A DNA stretch of 47,311 nt from Novosphingobium sp. AP12 (GCF_000281975.1 NZ_AKKE01000049.1:1-47311), one strand, 5' to 3'. Counted from the first letter of the stretch, positions 27,025 through 35,564 are shown. The notes: generated from the letters alone by a model not told the origin. Numbers and translations are program-made.

Positions 27025-27849
27025 ATGGAGAGCAACGACAGCGGGCTGGGCGCGATCGGCCATGGCGCCTGGGATTCCGCAGCAGCTGATTACGAGGAGC
27101 TGGTCACGCCGTTTACGGCGCATTACGCGCGTGCGGCTCTCGACCTGCTGGACGGCGCGGTACCCGGCGCTCGCATAATCGATGTCGCCGCCGGCACAGG
27201 AGCTTTCGCGATCGCGGCGGCTCAGGCCGGGGCACAGGTATGTGCGAGCGATTTCTCGCCTGGGATGGTCGCAAGGCTGGCCGATCAACTGGCACCGTTT
27301 CGCGACTGCGAAGCACTGGTCATGGACGGTCAGGCGCTGAGTTGCGAAAGCGCCGCATTCGATATCGCCGTATCCATCTTCGGAGTGATGCTATTTCCGG
27401 ACTGGCGTTCCGGCCTCTCTGAACTGGCGCGGGTGATCCGACCCGGCGGGCGCGGATGCGTGGCTGTATGGCAGAACATCGCGGGCGCCGGCCCCGCCTT
27501 CGCATTTACCCAAGCCTATCGCGCTGCATTTCCCGATCGGGCCATGCCCGTGCCGGGCGCGGGCATTGTCCACCTCAGCGATCCGGCGCGGCTGGCCGAG
27601 GCTATGCGCGACGCCGGTTTCCTTGATGTCGTCATCCACCCGGTCCAAGGCGTGTGGCAAGTCGCGTCGATAGACACAGTCATGCGCGATATGGACAGGC
27701 TCTACGGACCGTTGCCACTGTTCGCCTCGCTCGACGGCCATGAACGCACCATATTCGCTCGGCACCTTCGCAGCGTGTTCGAAGTCCATCAATCGGGCGA
27801 AGGCGTGAAAATCCCGGCGACAGCCCTGGTCGCATTGGGCCGACGCTGA
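27025..27849 (+). CDS. class I SAM-dependent methyltransferase
   Basis: The 274-residue product has the SAM-binding motif I ARIIDVAAGTGAFAIAAAQA, motif II-like CASDFSPGMVARLADQL, and LARVIRPGGRGCVAVW, typical of the UbiE/Methyltransf_11 group. The substrate is unknown. It follows the soxBDAG operon in the same direction and may be read from the same transcript. A methyltransferase beside a demethylating oxidase could move a methyl group within the same substrate or detoxify a product; this is inference. Confidence 0.85.
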   Translation: MESNDSGLGAIGHGAWDSAAADYEELVTPFTAHYARAALDLLDGAVPGARIIDVAAGTGAFAIAAAQAGAQVCASDFSPGMVARLADQLAPFRDCEALVMDGQALSCESAAFDIAVSIFGVMLFPDWRSGLSELARVIRPGGRGCVAVWQNIAGAGPAFAFTQAYRAAFPDRAMPVPGAGIVHLSDPARLAEAMRDAGFLDVVIHPVQGVWQVASIDTVMRDMDRLYGPLPLFASLDGHERTIFARHLRSVFEVHQSGEGVKIPATALVALGRR

Positions 27850-27867
27850 GAGGATCGAAAAGCCGAC

Positions 27868-27887
27868 TGCCCCCTTTTGGAGGTCTA
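27868..27887. promoter_or_regulatory. G/C-box dyad, site 8
   Basis: The 20-base site TGCCCCCTTTTGGAGGTCTA lies 138 bases before TonB receptor 2 and just after the methyltransferase stop. It aligns without gaps to sites 2, 3, 4 and 7. Confidence 0.7.
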
Positions 27888-28025
27888 TCCCCTACCCGCG
27901 ATGTTAGCGAACCTGTCCGCAGTCAAAGTCGCGAGCCGATCGGCAAAAAATAAGCGGCGATGCAGGGCGAACAGAAATCCTACCCCGAAAGATCTTTGAT
28001 CTGAAGAAGGTGGACCAAACTGACC

Positions 28026-30239
28026 ATGCGGGGATATATGCGCAAATCAATCTTAGTAGCCTCATTTATTCTGTTCGCTTCCAATACGGCGATGGCACAG
28101 AGTCAAACGGCAGCGATTAGATCGGATTCGTCCGACGCCGCATCTGACGGTATTCAGGATATCGTCGTGACTGCCCAGCATCGCAAAGAGCGGCTTCAAG
28201 ACACGCCGGTAGCCGTCACCGCCCTTTCGGCTGACGCGCTCGCCCTGCGCGGGATAAGCGACGTGACGCAGATTGCCGGCACTGTTCCTGGTCTTGTCAT
28301 TCCAACGTCGGTTGGCGCGGGCACATCCACGAACTTCTACATGCGCGGCGTAGGTCAGTTCGACAATTACGCCACGGTCGATCCCGGTGTCGGGGTCTAT
28401 CTCGATGGCGTCTACATCGGCCGCTCGCAGGCCGGGATTTTCGATATCGCTAACGTCGAACGGATCGAGGTGCTGCGCGGGCCGCAAGGAACGCTTTATG
28501 GCAAGAACACCATCGGCGGCCTGGTCAACATCATCACTTCGAAACCTGGTCCTGACTTTTCCGCCGATGTTCGGCTTCGTGGTGGCAGCCGCAATTTGCT
28601 CGGCGGCATGGCCGCTATCAACCTGCCGTTGGTCGAGGACAAATTGTTCGCCAGCTTCAGTGTCAACGCCAGCACGCAGGACGGCTATGTCCGTTCCGCG
28701 ATCGACCCGCAGCTGGCAAACCCTTTCGGTGATGCGCCAGGCCGCTTCGGTGATAAGCAGGACATCTCGGCGCGCGCCGCAATCCGCTACCGCCCCAACA
28801 GCGATCTCGACATAAACCTTTCGGCGGACATGATCCATCGCCGCGGCACGGCAGTCGCCTTCATTGCCCGCGACGGATCACTCGCCGATGGCATCGACCC
28901 GGTCTACGCCACCACATCGAACCGCCGGACTTCGGCCGGATATCGCGCACCCGAGGAGAATGACGGCAAGGGCCTAGCGCTTCATGTGGACTACACGTTC
29001 GGCGATATCACCGTGCAATCCATCACCTCGTATCGCGATAGCAGCATGCTGTCCGGCGGGGACTACGATGGCACGCCGTCGCAGTTCCTAGATCAGCGGA
29101 TGGCGCTGGACCAGAACCAGTTCAGCCAGGAAATCCGGTTCAGCGGAACGTCGTTCGACGATCGGCTGAAATGGATCGGCGGCCTGTTCTACTTCCATGA
29201 GAAATTCGATCAGGAAATCAACATCTACGGTTCCGAAGGCACACTCTACGGCCTCGATGTCGATCAATACATCTCCGGTTCGACCGAAAGCTACGCCGCA
29301 TTCCTGCAGGGCACCTTCTCGGTCAGCGATACGCTCAGCGTCACTGCCGGCGGCCGCTATACCGAGGACAAGAAGGATGGCAGCGTCTTCTGGACACCCT
29401 ACTACGACATCTTCTTCGGCAGCGGGCCGGTCAATTCGAGGGGCAAGTGGGGTGCTTTCACGCCGCACGCGTCGATCGAGTGGAAAATGACACCCGATGC
29501 CCTGCTCTATGCATCCTATACGCGCGGCTTCCGCAGCGGCGGTATAAACGGCCGCGCCGGTTCGCCGGCGTCCGCAGGCACATATGGCCCGGAAAAACTC
29601 GACGGTTTCGAGGGGGGGCTGAAATCCGATCTCTTCGGCAAACGGCTTCGCGCCAACATCGCGGCCTACTACAACCTCTACAAGGACATCCAGCTCATCG
29701 CCGTTGATACATCGGGAACCAGCTTCCCAACGGTGAACGGCGGCGAGGCCGAAGTCTACGGCGCCGAGGTCGAGCTGGAGGCACAGATCACGAGCCAGTT
29801 GAACGTCTCGGCCAACTATGCGTACACTCACGCACAGTATACCGACCTCATCCCTGCGGTCACGATGTTCTCACCGACGCTGAAAGCGGGCAACCGGCTC
29901 CCCAACGCGCCAAGGCACACCTTCTCCATAGCCGGGAACTACGTGCAGCCAGTCGGCAATGCAGGCAGCGAACTGCGCCTCCATGCTGAATACCGCTATC
30001 GCGGCTTCGTCTATCCGTTCAGTGAGAACGAGTTCAAGAACGCAGGATATGGCATTCTGGACGGCCGGGTGACGTTCGCGGCCGATGCCGATCGCTGGCA
30101 GCTTAGCGCTTACTGTCTCAATTGTGCGAACAAGAAATACATCATCTGGGGCCAGTATCGGGTCAATACCTTCGGTTTTGAAGCCGTGATTCCCGGCCTT
30201 CCGCGCGAGCTCGGTCTCGAGCTGCGGGCGAAGTTCTGA
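28026..30239 (+). CDS. TonB-dependent outer-membrane receptor 2
   Basis: The 737-residue receptor starts with a signal peptide (MRKSILVASFILFASNTAMA, cleavage after AMAQ). Plug motifs follow: DIVVTAQHRKERLQDTPVAV, the VYLDGVYIGRSQAG segment and VEVLRGPQGTLYGKNTIGGL. The barrel ends in LGLELRAKF with the terminal Phe. An ATG at 28038 is an alternative start; the one given follows GAAGGTGG. It is of the same broad class as receptor 1 but clearly different in sequence, so the island may import two related ligands or two forms of one. A hairpin and a GST pair follow it. Confidence 0.94.
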   Translation: MRGYMRKSILVASFILFASNTAMAQSQTAAIRSDSSDAASDGIQDIVVTAQHRKERLQDTPVAVTALSADALALRGISDVTQIAGTVPGLVIPTSVGAGTSTNFYMRGVGQFDNYATVDPGVGVYLDGVYIGRSQAGIFDIANVERIEVLRGPQGTLYGKNTIGGLVNIITSKPGPDFSADVRLRGGSRNLLGGMAAINLPLVEDKLFASFSVNASTQDGYVRSAIDPQLANPFGDAPGRFGDKQDISARAAIRYRPNSDLDINLSADMIHRRGTAVAFIARDGSLADGIDPVYATTSNRRTSAGYRAPEENDGKGLALHVDYTFGDITVQSITSYRDSSMLSGGDYDGTPSQFLDQRMALDQNQFSQEIRFSGTSFDDRLKWIGGLFYFHEKFDQEINIYGSEGTLYGLDVDQYISGSTESYAAFLQGTFSVSDTLSVTAGGRYTEDKKDGSVFWTPYYDIFFGSGPVNSRGKWGAFTPHASIEWKMTPDALLYASYTRGFRSGGINGRAGSPASAGTYGPEKLDGFEGGLKSDLFGKRLRANIAAYYNLYKDIQLIAVDTSGTSFPTVNGGEAEVYGAEVELEAQITSQLNVSANYAYTHAQYTDLIPAVTMFSPTLKAGNRLPNAPRHTFSIAGNYVQPVGNAGSELRLHAEYRYRGFVYPFSENEFKNAGYGILDGRVTFAADADRWQLSAYCLNCANKKYIIWGQYRVNTFGFEAVIPGLPRELGLELRAKF

Positions 30240-30245
30240 TGTTTA

Positions 30246-30266
30246 CGAGGGGGCCTAGCCCCCTCG
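30246..30266 (+). terminator. hairpin between TonB receptor 2 and GST
   Basis: A perfect 9-base inverted repeat (CGAGGGGGC, loop CTA, GCCCCCTCG) followed by CCTTTCT lies 6 bases after the receptor stop and about 19 bases before the GST-A start. The short T-run and tight space suggest a partial terminator or processing site that lowers GST output relative to receptor. Confidence 0.65.
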
Positions 30267-30284
30267 CCTTTCTACAAGGAATAA

Positions 30285-30956
30285 GTGATGAAGCTCTATG
30301 GATTTGACCCGGGACCGTTCCCGCGTCGCGTGATGCTCTACCTGGCGCTCAAAGGCTTGGACAACGTCGAGGTCATCTCCCTGAATATCTTCAAGGAAGA
30401 GACCAAGACACCCGAATTCCTCGCCAAGAACCCTGGCGGCAACGTGCCGATCCTGGAAACGGACGATGGAAACTATGTCTACGAAACCCAGGCGATCATG
30501 CAGTATCTCGAGGAAGCTTATCCCGAACATTCGCTTTCCGGGGAGACCGAGGCGGAACGGCTCCGCGTCGACATGCAATGCGACCTGATCAACGAATGGT
30601 ATCACAGCTACTACCTGTCGGCCGCGCACATATTCCCGTATTTGTCGAAGTCCAAAGTCCAGGCTCAGGACGTCAACATCGTGACCAGCCCGCTCTGGCG
30701 CACACGGCTCGAGCAGATCAACGAGATACGGGGCAACGATCCCTTTTTGGCCGGAGCCAAGCCAACAATTCCCGACTGCCTGCTCTTCCCGATCTTTGAA
30801 TATACCCGCGTCACTTATGATGCGTTCATTCCGCCGCATCTGAAGGGCATGCTTGCCTGGTTCGAAAACTTCAAGGCGCTGCCGGGAATTCCCCTGCTGG
30901 ACCTGCCCGACTGGTACCATGACGAGCTTTTTCGCCGCCATGGAACGCGCATCTGA
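30285..30956 (+). CDS. glutathione S-transferase (type A, copy 2)
   Basis: The 223-residue GST has GFDPGPFPRRVMLYLALKGL at the N-terminus, the glutathione-binding NPGGNVPILETDDGNYVYET, AIMQYLEEAYPEHS, and the C-terminal FLAGAKPTIPDCLLFPIFEY. It is clearly a paralogue of the GST at 20944-21609: many identical residues along the whole length, including the ends (the DELFRRHGTRI and DQLMAAHGRRF tails). The ribosome binding site is AAGGAA. It is followed by the type B partner after 23 bases. Confidence 0.92.
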   Translation: MMKLYGFDPGPFPRRVMLYLALKGLDNVEVISLNIFKEETKTPEFLAKNPGGNVPILETDDGNYVYETQAIMQYLEEAYPEHSLSGETEAERLRVDMQCDLINEWYHSYYLSAAHIFPYLSKSKVQAQDVNIVTSPLWRTRLEQINEIRGNDPFLAGAKPTIPDCLLFPIFEYTRVTYDAFIPPHLKGMLAWFENFKALPGIPLLDLPDWYHDELFRRHGTRI

Positions 30957-30979
30957 ACGATCCTGAAGGAAATCGACCC

Positions 30980-31588
30980 ATGAAGCTTCTTGTTTCCGCC
31001 TGGTATCCCTACCAGCACCAGGCGAACGCGCTCGGTCAAATGATCGGCGACCCCATCTACACCCGCGAAGTGATGACCGATGACGGCAGCACGCTCTACG
31101 GTCCCGCGCTTGGCCCATTCGTCGCTCTTGTCGTGGAGGGTGCCGAGAAGCCCGTCGTAGGTCTGCCCGCGATCGTCGAGATGCTCGATCGGCGTTACCC
31201 GGAGCGAGGTTTCCTTGGCGGCCGTGATCCGCTCGCGCGTTCACGCGTGCGCGGCTTGTCCGCAAAGGTCGAGGAATGCTTCTCACGCCTATACATCGGC
31301 GACATCGCAAGCCATGGCGAGTTCGGCCGCAAGAAGTGGCTGGAGAATTCCGATGCCTCGCAGCGTGTGCTCGAAGAAGTAGGGCCACGGCTGGCGGTGC
31401 TCGAAAACTACCAGAAGGGCACGACTTCGCAGTTCCTTGTCGGTGAAAATCCCACCCTCGCCGATGTGCTCCTTATGGCGGCATGGTGGACTGCCGAGGA
31501 CCAGGGCCTGGGCGACGTGGCGGCCGCAAACGAGAACCTCGCCGCGTGGTATGCGCGCAACAGCCAAGGCCCCTTCCGCCGCGGCTGA
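30980..31588 (+). CDS. atypical glutathione S-transferase-like protein (type B, copy 2)
   Basis: The 202-residue product is the paralogue of the gene at 20334-20933. Both open with M-x-LLV-x-x-WYPYQ, share LDRRYP near residue 70 and end in a GST C-terminal domain (here FLVGENPTLADVLLMAAWWT). The thioredoxin-like half lacks an evident Cys/Ser/Tyr glutathione motif. A rho-independent terminator follows, marking the end of the island's right-hand transcript. Confidence 0.8.
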   Translation: MKLLVSAWYPYQHQANALGQMIGDPIYTREVMTDDGSTLYGPALGPFVALVVEGAEKPVVGLPAIVEMLDRRYPERGFLGGRDPLARSRVRGLSAKVEECFSRLYIGDIASHGEFGRKKWLENSDASQRVLEEVGPRLAVLENYQKGTTSQFLVGENPTLADVLLMAAWWTAEDQGLGDVAAANENLAAWYARNSQGPFRRG

Positions 31589-31620
31589 GCCAGCCCAACT
31601 TCCGAACGGCTTGCAATAAT

Positions 31621-31663
31621 GGCCCGGTCCCGGCGACCTGAAATCTCGCCCGCCGGGCCTTTT
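31621..31663 (+). terminator. rho-independent terminator after the second GST pair
   Basis: The arms GGCCCGG (31621-31627) and CCGGGCC (31653-31659) are followed by TTTT. It lies 32 bases after the GST-B stop and closes the TonB-GST transcript. Confidence 0.75.
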
Positions 31664-32168
31664 GCCGTACGCACATCCGGAACGGGACGCTCCGGCGAAG
31701 CTTCCTCTGATCCATGTCTCGTCTTGGGGCGAGTGTTGCACGACGCGGGACATCGATCAGGCGAGACCGCCCGCGACCTGCTCAGGCAGCGGATCGTGGC
31801 TTCGTGCCAGATGGAAGCCGGGGCGCCCCACACGATCCCAGCGATCCGAAGCGAGGTGCGGGTGACTCCGGCCCCTGCGCGCATCAGCATCGGTGAACCG
31901 GTTGCAGGCTTCGTTTGGTGCGGGAAGCGTCGAGGTGGGCAGCGGCAAGACAGCTCGGCGCCCGGGACAGATCGCTGGAAGCCTGTGAAAGACGGTGCAC
32001 AGTCGTCACGAAGGTGCCCCGTCAGGCGCCTTTCATTCAAGGTAGCGCTGCTTTTCGGAGCGATCCCACTGCTTGCTTGTGGAGGACCGAACATGGCACA
32101 CGTCGCCCAGGCGCTTTGGCCTGTAAGGCAGGAACTAAGCAGTGGTACTTTTCTAGTCGGGAACGGCA
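31664..32168. other. gap between island and N-methylglutamate cluster, no gene seen
   Basis: About 500 bases separate the terminator of the GST transcript from the terminator of gmaS. Several open frames exist on both strands, but their products have no recognisable motif, are rich in Ser, Arg and Pro, and look like chance frames in GC-rich DNA. No tRNA, G/C-box or insertion sequence was seen. It marks the boundary between two differently regulated blocks. Confidence 0.6.
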
Positions 32169-32200
32169 ATTGGCCCCAACGCAACAGCGCCGGGGCCAAT
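32169..32200 (-). terminator. hairpin after gmaS
   Basis: A 9-base inverted repeat (ATTGGCCCC and GGGGCCAAT, loop of 14) ends 5 bases beyond the gmaS stop. It is likely the end of the N-methylglutamate transcript, although only a weak T-run follows on the minus strand. Confidence 0.6.
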
Positions 32201-32205
32201 CGTAA

Positions 32206-33501
32206 TCAGCAATCGAGAGTGTGATCGCGCTCCCATTGCGACAGGTGGCGCGCATGGTCGTTCCACTCGCCATGCTTCAGTTTGAGATAGGCCGGCACCA
32301 GCGTGCCCATGTTTTCATTCAGCATGCTGGAGTCTTCCAACGCGCGCAAGGCATCGAGCAGATTCAGCGGCAGCCGCTTGGTTTCTCCCGCGAGATGCCC
32401 TTCGGTATACATGTTAATGTCGAGCCGTGGCCCGGGATCGCGGCTCTGCGCCAGACCGTCGAGCCCGGCGGCCAGCACCGCGGCGGGCATCAGATAGGGA
32501 TTAACAGCGCCATCGGCGAGGCGCAGTTCGAAACGATCCCCTTCAGGCACGCGGATCATGTGGGTGCGATTGTTGCCCGTCCAGGTGACCGAGTTCGGCG
32601 CCCAGGTCGCACCCGACAGAGTACGCGGTGCGTTGATCCGCTTGTAACTGTTTACCGTGGGATTGAGGAACGCAGCCAACGCATCGGCTGAATGGATGAT
32701 CCCGCCGATGAACGACAGGCCTAGAGACGACAGGTCGCCCTCGTTCGCTTCAGACACGAAAGCATTGTCCGCGCCGCGCCAGACCGAGACGTGCATGTGA
32801 CAACCGTTGCCCGTCAGGTGAACGAAAGGCTTGGGCATGAAGGTCGCGCGCAGACCATGCTTCTCGGCGATCGACTTGACCATGTATTTGAAGAAGGCTT
32901 GGCGGTCGGCGGTGATCAGCGCATCATCGTATTCCCAGTTCATCTCGAACTGGCCGTTCGCATCTTCGTGGTCGTTCTGGTAGGGAGCCCAGCCGAGCGC
33001 GAGCATCGCATCGCAGATCTCGGTGATCACGTCATAGCGGCGCATTAGCGCTTGCTGGTCGTAGCAAGGTTTGGCCTGGGTGTCGGCCACGTCGGCGATC
33101 GACGAGCCATCAGGCGAGATCAGGAAGAATTCACACTCGACGCCGGTCTTCATCTGCAGGCCCTGTTCGGCAGCCCGCGCGATCTGCGCCTTCAGCGCGT
33201 TGCGGGGGGTCGCTTCGACCGGCGCACCGTTCATCCACAGATCGGCCGCGAGCCAGCCCACTTCGGGCTTCCACGGCAACTGGATCAGGCTGGCCGGATC
33301 GGGTTTGGCGAACAGGTCAGGGTCGGCCGGGGTCATGTCGAGCCATGTAGCGAAGCCGGCAAAGCCCGCGCCATTCTTCTGCATGCCGCTTATCGCCGAG
33401 GCCGGCACCAGCTTGGCGCGCTGGCTGCCGAACAGGTCCGTATAACTGATCAGGAAATATTTGATGCCGCGTTCGGCTGCGATAGCCGCAAGGTCAGTCA
33501 T
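32206..33501 (-). CDS. gmaS: gamma-glutamylmethylamide synthetase (glutamine synthetase-like)
   Basis: The 431-residue product belongs to the glutamine synthetase superfamily. It shows the GS motifs VECEFFLISPDGSS, QNDHEDANGQFEMNWEY, FVHLTGNGCHMHVSVW, NPTVNSYKRINAPRTLSGAT and FELRLADGAVNPYL. Its length and its position directly after mgsABC identify it as GmaS, which joins methylamine to glutamate using ATP, the first step of the N-methylglutamate pathway. It is the last gene of the minus-strand block, about 31 bases after mgsC. Confidence 0.92.
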   Translation of the reverse strand: MTDLAAIAAERGIKYFLISYTDLFGSQRAKLVPASAISGMQKNGAGFAGFATWLDMTPADPDLFAKPDPASLIQLPWKPEVGWLAADLWMNGAPVEATPRNALKAQIARAAEQGLQMKTGVECEFFLISPDGSSIADVADTQAKPCYDQQALMRRYDVITEICDAMLALGWAPYQNDHEDANGQFEMNWEYDDALITADRQAFFKYMVKSIAEKHGLRATFMPKPFVHLTGNGCHMHVSVWRGADNAFVSEANEGDLSSLGLSFIGGIIHSADALAAFLNPTVNSYKRINAPRTLSGATWAPNSVTWTGNNRTHMIRVPEGDRFELRLADGAVNPYLMPAAVLAAGLDGLAQSRDPGPRLDINMYTEGHLAGETKRLPLNLLDALRALEDSSMLNENMGTLVPAYLKLKHGEWNDHARHLSQWERDHTLDC

Positions 33502-33532
33502 GGAAATGTCCCCATAGATAAAATTTGGCTCG

Positions 33533-34867
33533 TCAGAATCCCTGGGGATTGCCGGGAACCCAGTCGGTTCCGGCCAGTGGCACGCGCGCCATAGCGGCCG
33601 CCTCCATGGTCAAGGCGACGAGATCCTCGGGTTCGAGGTTGTGCAGGTGGCTCTTGCCGCAGGCGCGCGCGATCGTCTGCGCCTCCAGCGTCAACACCGC
33701 GAGGTAGTTGGCCAACCGGCGCCCCGCCGCGACTGGATCGAGCCGCGCGGCCAGCACCGGGTCCTGCGTGGTGATGCCCGCTGGATCTCGGCCTTCCTGC
33801 CAGTCATCATAGGCGCCCGCGGTAGAGCCCAATGCCTGATATTCGGCCTCAAGCGCCGGGTCGTTGTCGCCCAGCGCCACAAGCGCGGCGGTGCCAATCG
33901 CCACGGCATCGGCGCCCAGCGCAAGCGCCTTGGCGACATCGGCGCCATTGCGGATGCCTCCGGAGACGATCAACTGGACCTTGCGGTGCATGCCCAGGTC
34001 TTGCAGCGCCTGCACTGCCGGGCGGATCGCCGCGAGGATCGGAATCCCGACATGTTCGATAAACACGTCCTGCGTCGCGGCGGTACCACCCTGCATCCCG
34101 TCGAGCACGACGACGTCGGCACCAGATTTCACCGCCAGCGCGACGTCGTAATAGGGCCGTGTCGCGCCAACCTTAACGTAAATCGGCTTTTCCCAATCGG
34201 TAATCTCCCGCAGTTCCTCGATCTTGATTTCAAGATCGTCGGGCCCGGTCCAGTCGGGGTGGCGGCAGGCCGAGCGCTGGTCGATGCCCATCGGCAGGTT
34301 GCGCATCTGCGCGACGCGGTCCGATATCTTCTGCCCCAGCAGCATGCCACCACCGCCGGGCTTGGCGCCTTGGCCGATGACCACCTCGATCGCATCGGCC
34401 TTGCGCAGGTCGTCCGGGTTCATGCCATAGCGCGAGGGAAGGTACTGGTAGACCAGCGTCTGCGACTGACCGCGCTCCTCGGAGGTCATGCCGCCGTCGC
34501 CGGTGGTCGTAGATGTGCCTGCCAGCGAGGCACCGCGACCCAGCGCTTCCTTGGCCTGGCCCGAGAGCGCGCCGAAGCTCATTCCGGCGATCGTCACAGG
34601 GATCTTCAGGTGGATTGGCTTCTTAGCGAAGCGCGTGCCCAACCAGACATCAGTCGCGCACTTTTCGCGGTAGCCTTCGAGCGGATAGCGCGAGACGGAG
34701 GCCCCGAGGAACAGCAGGTCGTCAAAATGCGGCAGCTTGCGCTTGGTCCCACCTCCGCGGATATCGTAGATCCCGGTTGCGGCCGCGCGGCGGATCTCGG
34801 CCAGGGTGTGCGGGTCGAAGGTCGCCGAGAATCGCGGCAGGGTGTGTGGGATGTTCTTCAGGTCCAT
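33533..34867 (-). CDS. mgsC: N-methylglutamate synthase, large subunit (glutamate synthase-like)
   Basis: The 444-residue product is homologous to the FMN-binding synthase domain of glutamate synthase (also called GlxD). Motifs include VTIAGMSFGALSGQAKEALG, STTTGDGGMTSEERG, the Gly-rich IGQGAKPGGGGMLLGQK, VVVLDGMQGGTAATQDVFIE and LGADAVAIGTAAL. It would transfer methylamine from gamma-glutamylmethylamide to form N-methylglutamate. I chose the ATG at 34867 (MDLKNIPHTLPRFSATFDPH) because the longer frame from 35125 overlaps mgsB and lacks similarity. Confidence 0.92.
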   Translation of the reverse strand: MDLKNIPHTLPRFSATFDPHTLAEIRRAAATGIYDIRGGGTKRKLPHFDDLLFLGASVSRYPLEGYREKCATDVWLGTRFAKKPIHLKIPVTIAGMSFGALSGQAKEALGRGASLAGTSTTTGDGGMTSEERGQSQTLVYQYLPSRYGMNPDDLRKADAIEVVIGQGAKPGGGGMLLGQKISDRVAQMRNLPMGIDQRSACRHPDWTGPDDLEIKIEELREITDWEKPIYVKVGATRPYYDVALAVKSGADVVVLDGMQGGTAATQDVFIEHVGIPILAAIRPAVQALQDLGMHRKVQLIVSGGIRNGADVAKALALGADAVAIGTAALVALGDNDPALEAEYQALGSTAGAYDDWQEGRDPAGITTQDPVLAARLDPVAAGRRLANYLAVLTLEAQTIARACGKSHLHNLEPEDLVALTMEAAAMARVPLAGTDWVPGNPQGF

Positions 34868-34880
34868 GGGGACAGGGCCT

Positions 34881-35564
34881 TCAATATGCCGAAGCGTTGT
34901 CGACGTGGAAATTGTAGAGCCCGCGCGCCGAGCCATACCGACGGAACTCGTCGACGCCGGCATCGGCACCGGCCGCTTCCAGTAGCTTGTGGAGCAGGTC
35001 GCGATGCTCGGCGCGCATTTCCTTCTCGACGCAGTCGGCGCCGAGACTCTTGACCTCGCCGCGCACGAACAGACGCGCCTCATAGATCGAATCGCCCAAT
35101 GCATCGCCGGCATCGCCGAGGACAACCAGCGTGCCGGATTGTGCCATGAAAGCGCTCATCGGTCCGATCGAGCCCTTAACGACGATGTCGATACCCTTCA
35201 TCGAGATGCCGCAGCGCGCCGAGGCATCGCCGTCGATCACCAGCAGGCCGCCATGCGCGGTGGCACCGGCCGACTGGCTGGCATCGCCTTTCACGTGGAC
35301 CTTGCCCGACATCATGTTCTCGGCGACGCCGACACCGGCGTTGCCCTCGATAACCACGGTGGCCTGGCTATTCATCCCAGCGCAGTAGTACCCGGCGTGC
35401 CCGGCGATCTCGACGGTGACCGGGACGTTCAGACCCGCGGCAAGCGCGTGCTGGCCCTGCGGGTTCTCGACACGCCAGTGCGTCTCGTTGGTATCGACGG
35501 ACAGCGCGTGAAGCTGAGCGTTGAGTTCGCGCTTGGCGGTTTCGGCCAGATTTACTACAGGCAT
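34881..35564 (-). CDS. mgsB: N-methylglutamate synthase, beta-helix subunit (GltB3/GXGXG-like)
   Basis: The 227-residue product corresponds to the C-terminal GXGXG beta-helix domain of glutamate synthase (also GlxC). It shows repeated Gly-rich turns: VTVEIAGHAGYYCAGMNSQ, VVIEGNAGVGVAENMMSGKV, HVKGDASQSAGATAHGGLLV, IDGDASARCGISMKGIDIVV. Its start overlaps the stop of mgsA by one base, a sign of translational coupling. Confidence 0.92.
   Translation of the reverse strand: MPVVNLAETAKRELNAQLHALSVDTNETHWRVENPQGQHALAAGLNVPVTVEIAGHAGYYCAGMNSQATVVIEGNAGVGVAENMMSGKVHVKGDASQSAGATAHGGLLVIDGDASARCGISMKGIDIVVKGSIGPMSAFMAQSGTLVVLGDAGDALGDSIYEARLFVRGEVKSLGADCVEKEMRAEHRDLLHKLLEAAGADAGVDEFRRYGSARGLYNFHVDNASAY

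Noticed and set aside
2682..27849. Microcystin or nicotine degradation cluster
   Set aside because: Sphingomonads degrade such N-methylated compounds, but no mlrA/mlrC-type protease and no nicotine oxidoreductase or hydroxylase genes are present.
31408..32199. Minus-strand frame across the GST-B end and the following gap
   Set aside because: It runs through two hairpins and the GST-B coding region, has no motif and is rich in Ser, Pro and Arg.
33641..35053. 470-codon plus-strand frame
   Set aside because: It is the complement of mgsC and mgsB, whose motifs are unambiguous. Its composition (Arg, His, Gln, Asp) is typical of antisense frames in GC-rich genes.
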